From: Gonocerus acuteangulatus
Taxonomy: Eukaryota; Arthropoda; Insecta; Hemiptera; Coreidae
Assembly: GCA_946811695.1 (NCBI GenBank)
Contig: OX328124.1
Location: 27,671,448 to 27,735,447, forward strand
Length of the DNA: 64,000 nt
Reading direction: 5' to 3'
Shown here: positions 1 to 8,989 of the stretch, piece after piece
Layout of the letters: each line of letters starts with the position of its first letter
Position numbering within the stretch: position 1 is the first letter of the stretch
The notes under the pieces: generated by a model
What the model saw: only the letters and a program-made list of their open reading frames with translations
Databases searched by the model: none
Told to the model about the DNA's origin: nothing
Made by a program: the position numbers and the translations under genes

Positions 1-640
1 AATCTCCTAGGCTAGGTCAAAAAAATCTACCAGCTGTCTGTCTGTATGTTTGTCTCTTATACAATTCCATACCGTTCGTCCGATTTCGACTAAACTCGGT
101 ACACATGTAGATCTTAATCTGGGAAGTGTCGTAGGCTAAGTCAAAAACGTCTACCAGCTGTCTGTCTGTATGTTTGTCCCTTATACAAATCCACACCGTT
201 CGTCCGATTTTCACTAAACTCGGTACACATGTAGATCTTAATCTGGGGAGTGTCGTAGGCTAAGTCAAAAACGTCTTATAGCTGTCTGTCTGTATGTTTG
301 TCCCTTATACAAAACCACACCGTTCGTCCGATTTTGACTAAACTCGGTACACAGGTAGATCTTAATCTGGGGAGTGTCGTAGGCTAAGTCAAAAACGTCT
401 TATAGCTGTCTGTCTGTATGTTTGTCCCTTATACAAAACCACACCGTTCGTCCGATTTTGACTAAACTCGGTACACAGGTAGATCTTAATCTGAGGAGTG
501 CCGTAGGCTAGGTCAAAAAAATCTACCAGCTGTCTGACTGTATGTTTGTCCCTTATACAAATCCACACCGTTAGACCAATTTTTACGAAACTTGGTATAC
601 ATGTATGTCATGATAGGGGGGTGTTATAGGTTAGGTCAAA
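1..640. repeat. 124-bp tandem repeat, about 5 copies
   Basis: The block CAGCTGTCTG recurs (as cagctg or tagctg) at 31, 155, 279, 403 and 527, an exact 124-bp period. Each unit also carries the phrases CACACCGTTCGTCCGATTTT and CTCGGTACACA. The first and last units are diverged, and the array is cut by the window start. The ACGAAACTTGGTATACATG stretch in the last unit resembles the 143-bp units at 50.0-50.6 kb, so the two arrays may be distantly related. The short reading frame on the minus strand here is a by-product of the repeat. Confidence 0.9.
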
Positions 641-791
641 GTCGTCTAGGACTCACAGTTGGGAGGCCACGGGTTCATAACAGTTACAGATTCGTGTTAT
701 TAGATTTTAATAATATTATTTGGTATCTAATTTATTTAGGCTTTTCTATACGCAGAAAGTAGGCGTAGCATGGTACGCCGGGTAACGGCTA

Positions 792-843
<52 letters not shown>

Positions 844-1130
844 CACGGCTTCGGCACGGGAGATATATATCCCGTACTGGGTTTCACTGAGGTACGGCAG
901 GCAAAATAGCCCAACTCCCTTAACTTGCGATGGCTGTAACTTCTCAAAAAAAAAAAAAAATAAATAATAATAAAACTAAATCATAAATAATTAAACAAAC
1001 AAAACAAAAAATCTCTTAGTCCAATAGATGCACATAAATTAAACAAATTACTAGAAAGTACGGGACAGATGTGTCCCGTAACGTACACTAAAGAACGAAA
1101 TCGGCATACGGGACACCAGTGTCCCGTACC
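641..1130. other. Non-coding stretch with (TA)n and three short hairpins
   Basis: A (TA)n tract occupies about 793-842. Perfect short inverted repeats with ACGGGA..TCCCGT arms lie at 856-875 (6-bp arms), 1059-1080 (9-bp arms TACGGGACA/TGTCCCGTA, 4-nt loop) and 1107-1128 (10-bp arms TACGGGACAC/GTGTCCCGTA, 2-nt spacer). An A-run occurs at 945-960. No coding signal was seen. Confidence 0.7.
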
Positions 1131-2017
1131 CAGCCAATAGAAAACTTAACAATGTGTATACGCTTTGTGTAGAGTATGTTTGGAATCCGGGTTACTTCCC
1201 CAATGATGAAGCCCAATCGAATCATTAAGTCAGGTTTTTTTTATAAGAAAAAATTTAATTATAATTTTTGCATTTAGGCCTTGTTAAAAGATGAAACATG
1301 TTCAAACATTTTTTTGTTTATTTAACTTGATTCTTACGATATCTGTATATAATAATTGTAAAGTTTGAAAATATAACTTAAGTACGTATTTTGCATTATC
1401 ATGTACTCATTTGTTTGTTATATAATCCCACTCCTGCTTCAAAGTATAATACCTATTATGTAATAACATTCAGAATATTTTTTTTTTGACTTCGTGAGAT
1501 GCATATATATGTTTACGCGACACATATGTCGTCCCGTGCCGTGAAAACGACGAACCAATGAAATTTTGTGCCGAAACCAACGTGTTAAGTCCGAGTCGTA
1601 GAACCTGTTTCATCTTGGCACATTTCTCCATCCAAAAATTTTAGAATAACAAAACACATGGCAATTTAGCTTTCTTAATTCTTGCTATTTTTGCAGGAAA
1701 CTAACATCGATCATTTAATTTTATTCTTAAAACATCATAAATTGGTTCTCATTTGAGAACTCCAAGAAAAGGCTGTTTTGGTGATAAAGCGCACATAAAG
1801 CTTAAATTACGCGCTCCCTTGACTTCTTGAATTCCACTGGAACTTGGGTTTGTGGTAAAGAAACCACTAACCACAAAATACAAAACCACACAACGAATAA
1901 CATTTTAGCCTAAATATGCTTAAGCAATGACTAAACTGAAAAAAAAAAAAACCGTTACCAAAAGTGTCCGCTGGGGTTCGCACATGCGTGGTGACCATTT
2001 ACGAAAAAGAAGACTGT
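1131..2017. other. AT-rich DNA, nothing recognised
   Basis: No reading frame, repeat or RNA signal was recognised. A short palindrome, GACACATATGTC, occurs near 1520 and an A-run near 1940. Confidence 0.5.
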
Positions 2018-2737
2018 ATGTTATACAGTATATTACATAGGTTTGTCGGGTGGACCTAAAGCATATTTATGTTATACAGTATATTAAATAGGTTTGTCGG
2101 GTGGAGCTAAAGCATATTTATGTTATACAGTATATTACATAGGTTTGTCGGGTGGACCTAAAGCATATTTATGTTATACAGTATATTACATAGGTTTGTC
2201 GGGTGGACCTAAAGCATATTTATGTTATACAGTATATTACATAGGTTTGTCGGGTGGACCTAAAGCATATTTATGTTATACAGTATATTACATAGGTTTG
2301 TCGGGTGGACCTAAAGCATATTTATGTTATACAGTATATTACATAGGTTTGTCGGGTGGAGCTAAAGCATATTTATGTTATACAGTATATTACATAGGTT
2401 TGTCGGGTGGACCTAAAGCATATTTATGTTATACAGTATATTACATAGGTTTGTCGGGTGGACCTAAAGCATATTTATGTTATACAGTATATTACATAGG
2501 TTTGTCGGGTGGACCTAAAGCATATTTATGTTATACAGTATATTACATAGGTTTGTCGGGTGGACCTAAAGCATATTTATGTTATACAGTATATTACATA
2601 GGTTTGTCGGGTGGACCTAAAGCATATTTATGTTATACAGTATATTACATAGGTTTGTCGGGTGGACCTAAAGCATATTTATGTTATACAGTATATTACA
2701 TAGGTTTGTCGGGTGGACCTAAAGCATATTTATGTTC
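2018..2737 (+). repeat. 51-bp minisatellite, about 14 copies, open in one frame
   Basis: The unit, containing GTTATACAGTATATTACATA and GGTTTGTCGGGTGGACCTAA, repeats every 51 bp (for example 2041 and 2092). Copies are almost identical; the main variant is ggagct for ggacct. Because 51 is a multiple of 3 and the unit has no stop in one plus frame, a 215-codon open frame (2094-2741) results, a 17-residue repeat starting SGGPKAYLCY. There is no sign of a gene around it, so the frame is taken as a by-product. The high identity suggests recent expansion or homogenisation. Confidence 0.93.
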
Positions 2738-2741
2738 CTGA

Positions 2742-3161
2742 TTTTGAGCAGAAGGCTCTAAACGAATTTTATTCTTTGTAATTTTTATACATACGCACAT
2801 TTCTGCTAAAAGTAGTTAAAAATATATATCTACTTTTATTAGAACGAAACCAACGCTTTTAAAATTGTTTTCGGAATTTTCTCCGGCCGAGGTTGTCCTA
2901 TCCACATTTTCGCAGAAACCCGGAAAATTTACATTTTTGTTCAAAATTTATTAGGCTTTCGAATAGGACGATTTTTCGACAACAGACATTCCTCTATAGA
3001 TACCCATGTCGTATACCGAATTATCCTGTCCATTTGTACTGGAGTGCTACAACTCAGCATACCAATCCTTCTAACTGGATATATACCGTTCTTCAAAAAA
3101 GATTTTTTTTTTTTAAATTTGTTGTTATAAAAAAATTTAGGGTAAATATGAAATAATAAAG
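2742..3161. other. Non-coding stretch, nothing recognised
   Basis: Phrases such as TTTTCGGAATTTTC recall degenerate repeats elsewhere in the window, but no family could be fixed. An 87-codon open frame here has no recognisable motif. Confidence 0.4.
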
Positions 3162-3258
3162 ATTTTTATCTTCCAGTGTGTTCGTTCGTGGTTTGGATTC
3201 AGCCTCCCTGACCGTCCGTAGGCCTAATCAGCCCTTAATCAATATATAAATGGGTACC
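3162..3258 (+). mobile_element. Fragment of the 31-kb SINE family (SINE-B)
   Basis: The phrases CAGCCTCCCTGACCGTCC, TAGGCCTAATCAG and AATGGGTACCT match, in order, the body of the two SINEs at 31.2 and 31.8 kb (minus strand there, plus strand here). The tRNA head and tail are absent, so this is an old internal fragment. Confidence 0.7.
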
Positions 3259-3553
3259 TGCAAAAAGAGCAAAACCATGTTCTTTAATCAAAAATCATAC
3301 TTTCAAGCAAGAGCTATCTAAATTTCCACAAAATCCTGAATGTTTGAATTTCTTAATTTACAGTTATGAGATTAGATTCTACCGCCAACATTAAAAAAGA
3401 GCAAGTCGCTATGTTCGCGAGCTCTTAAAATAAATAAATAAATAATCAAAAATCTTTTATTTTCACACATTAAACTTACAATTATTTACAATGTTACTGA
3501 ATACATTTTTTTCTGCATTGCTTTGTTGTTTTTACGTTGTCAGAGGTACAACA

Positions 3554-3593
<40 letters not shown>

Positions 3594-3701
3594 TAAAACT
3601 AGAATCTTGAAAAAATTAAATATGATAAACAATAAAATACTAATTACAATAAAATAAAAAAAATTAAATTTTGCAAAGTGGTCAAAGGAGCAACACCTCC
3701 C

Positions 3702-3702
<1 letters not shown>
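3259..3702. other. AT-rich stretch with long T-run
   Basis: It contains (AAAT)n near 3430 and a T-run of more than 30 at about 3556-3590. Nothing coding was seen. Confidence 0.5.

Positions 3703-3774
<72 letters not shown>
3703..3774. repeat. (TA)n microsatellite inside a LINE remnant
   Basis: About 70 bp of pure TA sits directly upstream of readable RNase H sequence and replaces the region where the first catalytic Asp would be expected. Confidence 0.95.
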
Positions 3775-3775
<1 letters not shown>

Positions 3776-4781
3776 TGCAGGCAGGAGGCAGTTTTTGAGA
3801 AAATGAAGTGCCTTCATATATATGAAGCTGAATTGCATGCCATACTCCTTGCTCTCAAGAATATTCCATCGACACTACATTCACACTTAATCCTATTCAC
3901 AGATTCTCTGACAACACAAAAGACTAACAGACAACACTGAGTCACTACAAAACATGTACACGTTACACCCTACTTGCACAGAAATCAAAGAACACATTCA
4001 CATCTTACGTTCATTAGGAAAACATATAACATTATGGTGGCTGCCAGGACATGAAAACCTTGGACTGAGCACGACTGCTGACATACAAGCCAAGCTTGCT
4101 ACTGAGAAAGACGCGTACCCACATTACGAACTGTGCATCAAAGATGTTACTAGAACGCATCGAAATACCATACAACAAAAATGGCAACTAGAATGGATTA
4201 ATCTGACGGACAACAAACTAAGACAAATCAAGCATACACTTACTGACTGGCCAAGCGCATATAGAAATTCCCGGAGAGAGGAAATAGTTCTTGCAAGACT
4301 GCGAATAGGCCACACACGCATTACTCACGAATACTTGATGACTAATACTGACAGACCAACATGCCAGATCTGCAATACAGAGCTAACAGTCAAACATATA
4401 CTAACAGACTGCATTCTTATAACGAACTTGGACATACCTCGGGACATTACTGACCTACTTACTGATAGCAGTCACCATATTGACAACATTATTACACACT
4501 TGAAAAATATTAACATATACGACAAAATATGAAAACATTCACAACTTAAAGAATTTTAGGCTACTTTATTTAATGTTTAATTTATTTCTTGTGTTTTCTA
4601 TAGATTTTTTGTTTTCTTTAATTTAATTTATTTATTTTTTTACCTATTTTTTATTTTAATATATTTTACTTAGATTGGTGATTTACTGACTTGGTATTGG
4701 AAATATCACTATGAGCAGCACTCAGGTGCAAAAGGGCCATTCGATGCTACTCGCTAAAGATGTGGAGTATCGTAAAACTAA

Positions 4782-4816
<35 letters not shown>
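3775..4816 (+). pseudogene. 3' part of an RNase H-bearing LINE (I/Jockey-like)
   Basis: This is the tail of a non-LTR retrotransposon ORF2. RNase H signatures are readable in two frames: YEAELHAILLAL (catalytic Glu context) and FTDSL (catalytic Asp) in the frame to 3937, then WWLPGHENLG and TADIQAKLA (last catalytic Asp) in the frame 3954-4532. A frameshift separates them. Downstream come LARLRIGHTRITHEYL and a C-x2-C...H...C zinc motif (CQICNTELTVKHILTDC), typical of the C-terminus of RNase H-containing LINEs of the I group. The coding end at about 4529 is followed by a 3' UTR with GGTGCAAAAGGGCCATTCGA and an (AAT)n tail at about 4782-4816, as in I-type elements. The first RNase H Asp and everything upstream are missing. 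It is defective. Exact clade is uncertain. Confidence 0.85.
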
Positions 4817-4817
<1 letters not shown>

Positions 4818-6241
4818 CTGTTCAGCTGCAGAGTATGACAGACATAGTGCAAAGTTTCAGTGACACCATTGGCATGTCGTTTGGTGTTGATAAATGTGCC
4901 GTATTACATGTAGAAAGAGGACGTTCAGTATCAACAACAAATTTAATTTTATCCGATGGTGGCCATATACGTGAACTCGAGGAACATGAATCTTATAAAT
5001 ATCTTGGGTTGAACCAGCATCTTAAAATATCCAGAAAAGACGTCAAAGATGCGCTGAAAGCATTGTTTCTGAAGCGCTTACGTTTAATTATGAAAAGTTA
5101 CTTACACGGTCGTAGAAAGATCAAAGCAATAAACACATGGGCAATACCCTCATTATTATATAGCTTCGGAGTCATTAAATGGTCGAATACATCATTAGAG
5201 GAACTGGATTGACTCGTACGAACAGAGATGACCAAAGCACGCTTGCACCATCCTACGTCTTCAATTGAAAGGCTGTATTTACCAAGAATAAAAGGAGGAC
5301 GAGGTCTCCTGAACATTCGGAACTTATGTCGCTCTCAGGAAATTAGCCTGAGGAGATACATAAGGGCCAGTGGTAAACTTGGACGAGAACTATACAGTTT
5401 TGAAATTGAAGATCAACAACTGGGATGAACTTACGACGGAATCGGATCGCCTCACGTCGTGGCAAAGTAAGGAATTACACGGGCGATATTATAGTCGTTT
5501 GTTGGACCCGGATGTGCAATCAACATTGTCGGTGGCTTGGTTGACATCGGGAAGGCTATTCTCTGAAACAGAAGGTTTCATAATAGCCATCCAAGATCAA
5601 GTTATAGCAACAAAATCCTACCGACGACATGTTTTAAAAGAAACGAGCATCTCTGATAAATGTAGATTGTACAACAAAACGTATGAGTCGATCCAGCATA
5701 TTACGGCGGGCTGTGAGATCCTTGCGGGATCTGATTATCTTCAACGTCATAACAACGTGGCCAAGATATACCACCAAGCTCTCGCAGAAAAATTCGGTTT
5801 GTTGGATAAGAAGGTCCCTTATTATCGCTACGTTCCTCAAAGGCTTCTAGAGAAAGGCACAATAAAAGTGTATTGGGACGAAGCGATGTTGACGGACCGA
5901 ACTGTCCATCACAATAAGCCGGATATTCTTATCATTGATAAAGGGAATAAGAGAGCTGATATTATTGATATCGCTGTCCCGAATGATGAGAATATTCGGA
6001 AATCTTATGCTGAGAAGCTTCGAAAATACCAGGACTTGGCCATAGAATTGAAAGATCTGTATAAGTTAGATTCCGCAAGGATAACAGCTATTATTATATC
6101 GGCTAATGGACTCATCCCAAAAACCACAGTCACAGCTACAAAATACTTGAAAATCTCGGAGGAACTGATTAAAGACGCACAACAAGCGGTACTGCTCGAC
6201 ACTGCAAGAATAGTTCGAAAATTTTTAAACGAACGCCCGTG
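4817..6241 (+). pseudogene. 5'-truncated LINE with restriction-like endonuclease (R2/Dong/Hero type)
   Basis: This would encode the C-terminal part of the single ORF of a LINE that cuts its target with a PD-(D/E)XK-like nuclease. The first frame, 4835-5209, carries the region after the reverse transcriptase catalytic core (KALFLKRLRL, INTWAIPSLLYSFGVIKW). It ends at a TGA at 5210-5212 where the sister copy at 6793 has CGA (Arg), and then reads on as LVRTEMTKARLHHPTSSIER. A frameshift near 5400-5425 moves reading into the frame 5370-6241. Numbered in that 290-codon frame: zinc motif C98, H110 and C115 (the second Cys is Tyr101), RHN at 126-128, PD at 184-185 and the acidic Asp at 200 (DIIDIAVP). 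These are the known landmarks of this nuclease. The 5' break abuts the (AAT)n tail of the preceding LINE. It is defective by one nonsense change, one frameshift and truncation. Confidence 0.88.
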
Positions 6242-6370
6242 ACAAGAAACATAAAAATATAATAATAATAAAAAAAAAACTAACATGAACAACAATTCTT
6301 TCGGTTGGCAATAGCCCCCGAAAGAATTTACTCCAGGAAACTGAGAAGACACCCCGTATAATAATAATAT
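6242..6370 (+). other. 3' UTR of the R2-like LINE with conserved hairpin
   Basis: After the stop, the stretch TTCTTTCGGTTGG and CCCCCGAAAGAA can pair (TTCTTTCGG with CCGAAAGAA), followed by CCAGG..ACTGAG and an (ATA)n tail. The same hairpin recurs in the copies at 6540-6570, 7066-7100 and, inverted, 7312-7345. It may be the 3' structure recognised by the LINE's own protein during target-primed reverse transcription; that role is inferred. Confidence 0.7.
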
Positions 6371-6633
6371 ACGGGCTCATTCCAAAAACGACGATTGCCG
6401 CAAATACCTATTTGAAACTGCCGGAGGATCTAATTAAAAATGCCCAACAAGCGGTACTGCTTGATACCGCCAGAACGGTTCGGAAATTTTTAAATGAACG
6501 CCCGTAAAAAATCAACAAAAAAAAAATCAATAAAAACAATTCTTTCGGTTGGCAACAGCCCCCGAAAGAATTTATCCCAGGTGACTGAGGAGAAAACCCC
6601 CAATAATAATAATAATAATAATAATAATGATGA
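6371..6633 (+). pseudogene. 3'-end fragment, second copy of the R2-like LINE
   Basis: The last ~45 codons (ending AVLLDTARTVRKFLNERP in frame) match the end of the preceding copy with scattered differences. They are followed by the same 3' UTR hairpin and an (AAT)n(GAT)n tail to 6633. It begins abruptly within the (AAT)n tail of the first copy, consistent with a 5'-truncated insertion next to or into the older tail. Confidence 0.85.
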
Positions 6634-6930
6634 TGAGCTGAAAGCATTGTTTCTGAAGCGCTTACGTTTAATTCTGAAAAGTTACTTACACGGTCGTAGA
6701 AAGATCAAAGCAATAAACACATGGGCAATACCCTCATTATTATATAGCTTCGGAGTCATTAAATGGTCGAATACATCATTAGAGGAACTGGATCGACTCG
6801 TACGAACAGAGATGACCAAAGCACGCTTGCACCATCCTACGTCTTCAATTGAAAGGCTGTATTTACCAAGAATAAAAGGAGGACGAGGTCTCCTGAACAT
6901 TCGGAACTTATGTCGCTCTCAGGAGATCGA
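6634..6930 (+). pseudogene. Internal fragment, third copy of the R2-like LINE
   Basis: This stretch is almost identical to 5054-5345 and encodes the post-catalytic reverse transcriptase region. At the position of the TGA in the first copy it has CGA, so it shows the undamaged codon. It stops after CGCTCTCAGGA and runs into (ATT)n and the palindrome. No 3' end is attached, so it is not a simple 5'-truncated insertion. Confidence 0.85.
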
Positions 6931-6944
6931 GAGATATATTATTA

Positions 6945-7443
6945 TTATTATTATTATTATGTATATATATATATATTATATATATATATATAATAATATA
7001 TATTATATATTAAATATTATTATATTTTTTGTAAAAAATCAACAAAAAAAAAATCAATAAAAACAATTCTTTCGGTTGGGAACAGCCCCCGAAAGAATTT
7101 ATCCCAGGTGACTGAGGAGAAAACCCCCAATAATAATAATAATAATAATATCTCTCTCGATATTAATAATAATATATTATATATATATATAATAATATAT
7201 ATTATATATATATAATAATATATTATATATATATATTATTATTAATATCGAGAGAGATATTATTATTATTATTATTATTAGGGGTTTTCTCCTCAGTCAC
7301 CTGGGATAAATTCTTTCGGGGGCTGTTCCCAACCGAAAGAATTGTTTTTATTGATTTTTTTTTTGTTGATTTTTTACAAAAAATATAATAATATTTAATA
7401 TATAATATATATTATTATATATATATAATATATATATATATAC

Positions 7444-7460
<17 letters not shown>
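6945..7460. repeat. ~515-bp near-perfect palindrome of LINE 3' ends
   Basis: The left arm carries the R2-like LINE 3' UTR (hairpin, CCCAGGTGACTGAGGAGAAA, then AAT repeats); the right arm carries the same sequence inverted. Paired landmarks are 6961 with 7443 and 7078-7080 with 7328-7330, giving a centre at about 7202-7204 within (TA)-rich DNA. The unit TATCTCTCTCGATATTAA at 7150 is mirrored at 7240. Arms are about 255 bp and nearly identical. This could come from head-to-head insertion, inverted duplication, or template switching; an assembly artefact must also be considered. Confidence 0.85.
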
Positions 7461-7476
<16 letters not shown>

Positions 7477-7485
7477 TATATATAT

Positions 7486-7685
7486 GGGGTCTCCCGTGGT
7501 CTAATGGCTAGCGCCTTGGATTCATAAGCGGGAGATGGTGGGTTCGATTCCCAACCTCCGGCAGGAATTTTATCATCCTACGGCTCGCTGGTAAAATTCC
7601 TCGCTGCACCCTGGATGTCGGCGCTAATGACCTAGATGTAGATGCGCAAAAAAAAAAAACAAAAAAAAAAAACAAACAATAATAA
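7486..7685 (+). mobile_element. tRNA-derived SINE (SINE-A), apparently full length
   Basis: The head looks like a tRNA: A box TGGTCTAATGG at 7497-7507 (fits TRGYNNANNNG) and B box GGTTCGATTCC at 7541-7551 (fits GGTTCRANNCC). These are the internal RNA polymerase III promoter elements. A tRNA-unrelated body (CGCTGCACCCTGGATGTCGG) follows, then an A-rich tail at about 7648-7680. A body and poly(A) tail argue for a SINE rather than a functional tRNA gene. A second copy lies on the minus strand at 51.86-51.99 kb. It sits just outside the LINE palindrome. Confidence 0.85.
7497..7551 (+). promoter_or_regulatory. Internal Pol III promoter (A and B boxes) of SINE-A
   Basis: A box 7497-7507 and B box 7541-7551 both match the consensus, 33 bp apart, a normal spacing. 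The SINE could in principle be transcribed, though activity is not known. Confidence 0.7.
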
Positions 7686-7695
7686 TATATCTCTC

Positions 7696-7884
7696 GATCC
7701 CTATAAATTAGATTCCGCTAGAGTTACTGCAGTTATCATTTCGACCAATGGTTTGATACCGAATACTACAGTTAGTGCCACCAAATATCTGAAATTGTCA
7801 GAGGAACACCTAATACTATCCCAGCAAGCAGTTCTACTCGACACAGCTAGAATCGTCAGAAAATTTCTTAATGCCCATAATTAA
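7696..7884 (+). pseudogene. 3' coding end of a second R2-like LINE subfamily
   Basis: The reading frame 7642-7881 contains YKLDSARVTAVIISTNGLIP and AVLLDTARIVRKFLN, clearly homologous to the C-terminus of the 4.8-6.2 kb element but diverged along its length. Only the last ~60 codons survive, and the 5' part is replaced by the SINE-A tail. The C-terminus ends in NAHN rather than NERP. It therefore represents a distinct subfamily. Confidence 0.83.
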
Positions 7885-8072
7885 AAAAAAAAAATATATT
7901 TAAAAAAAATAAATATAACTCTTTTTACTGGTTGGAACCATCCCCCAGTAAAAATATTCTCCAGTAATCTGAGAGACCCCACCCCCATAATAATAATATA
8001 ATATAATACTGGTTGGAACTATCCCCCAGTAAAAATATTCTCCAGTAATCTGAGAGACCCCACCCCCGTAAC
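7885..8072 (+). repeat. Tandemly duplicated 3' UTR of the second LINE subfamily
   Basis: A ~62-bp segment (ACTGGTTGGAAC, CCCCCAGTAAAAATATTCTC, CAGTAATCTGAGAGACCCCA) is present twice, starting near 7926 and 8007, each followed by AT-rich repeats. Each copy can form a hairpin with TTTACTGG/CCAGTAAA-type arms, equivalent to the one in the first subfamily. The second copy is either a tail-only insertion or a tandem duplication. Confidence 0.8.
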
Positions 8073-8078
8073 AATAAT

Positions 8079-8120
<42 letters not shown>
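8073..8120. repeat. (TA)n microsatellite
   Basis: Pure TA follows (AAT)n and directly abuts the Tigger-like element. Confidence 0.95.
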
Positions 8121-8124
<4 letters not shown>

Positions 8125-8600
8125 CCCCTTATCCGATGTTCTCCCTTATCCGATGTTCTCTTATCCGTCGCTCTTGTCCTGCGGTCACCGAGAGGAATGA
8201 GTGACGGATCTAGGAACTGACCGGAGCTAAACCGGCTCGAGGGTTCCTAGAAAACCTTCCCTTCCTAGTTAGTCAGACATTTGTTTCGTGATATTTCATT
8301 AAATTGAGGTCAAAGAAGGGATATATGCTACGTTTTAGAGGCAGGAACTTGTGTTTCTACTAAGAACATAAATGTTTCTACTAAGGCACCTGCGGCTGGA
8401 ACGTCTGATATGCACCAGCAAGGAATTTTGAATTTATTTTATAATTCGGTATATAAATTTTACTTACATATGCAATATTAAAAATGGAATATGTTATTAT
8501 ACACAAGTGACCGCTTCTAACTGAATTCTGTAATCCGGCGGCGTTTTATCTAATCCGACTGAACCCCGGTCCCGACGACACCGGATAAGGGAGAGTCTAC

Positions 8601-8602
<2 letters not shown>
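8121..8602. mobile_element. pogo/Tigger-like non-autonomous DNA transposon
   Basis: The right end reads CGGATAAGGGAGAGTCTACTG, whose reverse complement starts CAGTAGACTCTCCCTTATCC, the usual terminal form of pogo/Tigger elements. The left end has two tandem CTTATCCGATGTTCTC units and is degenerate, lacking the CAGT start. No transposase coding remains in the ~480 bp. Both ends lie against (TA)n, in keeping with TA target choice, though (TA)n hides any duplication. Confidence 0.7.

Positions 8603-8640
<38 letters not shown>
8603..8640. repeat. (TA)n microsatellite
   Basis: Pure TA between the Tigger-like element and the inverted repeat. Confidence 0.95.
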
Positions 8641-8642
<2 letters not shown>

Positions 8643-8868
8643 AATAGGAAAACCAACAAACTCCAAGGTCTCCACCACAAATGATTTATTTCATGATCAT
8701 ATGATATTTTATAGACTGATCAGTCTACGGGTGAACCGCCTGCAGTGAAGAACTGGAAGAACTGAGGATGGAGCTATGGAGCTTTAGACTCCGAAAGCAT
8801 GCTTTGTGGGTGAATAAAATAAATCATTTGTGGTGGAGACCTTGGAGTTTGTTGGTTTTCCTATTTGG
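8641..8868. repeat. Inverted repeat, ~55-bp arms
   Basis: The arm at 8643-8697 (AGGAAAACCAACAAACTCCA, AGGTCTCCACCACAAATGAT) is inverted at 8812-8866. The ~115-bp interior has no coding signal. It is bounded by (TA)n on the left and resembles a small foldback element. Confidence 0.85.
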
Positions 8869-8904
8869 ATGCAGTACCACCACCGTCCAGCCAAATCAAT
8901 GTCA

Positions 8905-8905
<1 letters not shown>

Positions 8906-8952
<47 letters not shown>
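8906..8952. repeat. (TA)n microsatellite
   Basis: Pure TA followed by degenerate TA-rich sequence. Confidence 0.95.
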
Positions 8953-8959
<7 letters not shown>

Positions 8960-8989
8960 CTGTGCGTAAATATATATATATCAATGTTT

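Noticed and set aside
2094..2741. 215-codon repeat protein gene
   Set aside because: The frame is fully explained by a homogeneous 51-bp minisatellite; no start context, introns or flanking coding signal.
7486..7560. Functional tRNA gene
   Set aside because: A and B boxes are good but acceptor-stem pairing is poor, a tRNA-unrelated body and A-tail follow, and a second truncated copy exists. It is a SINE head.
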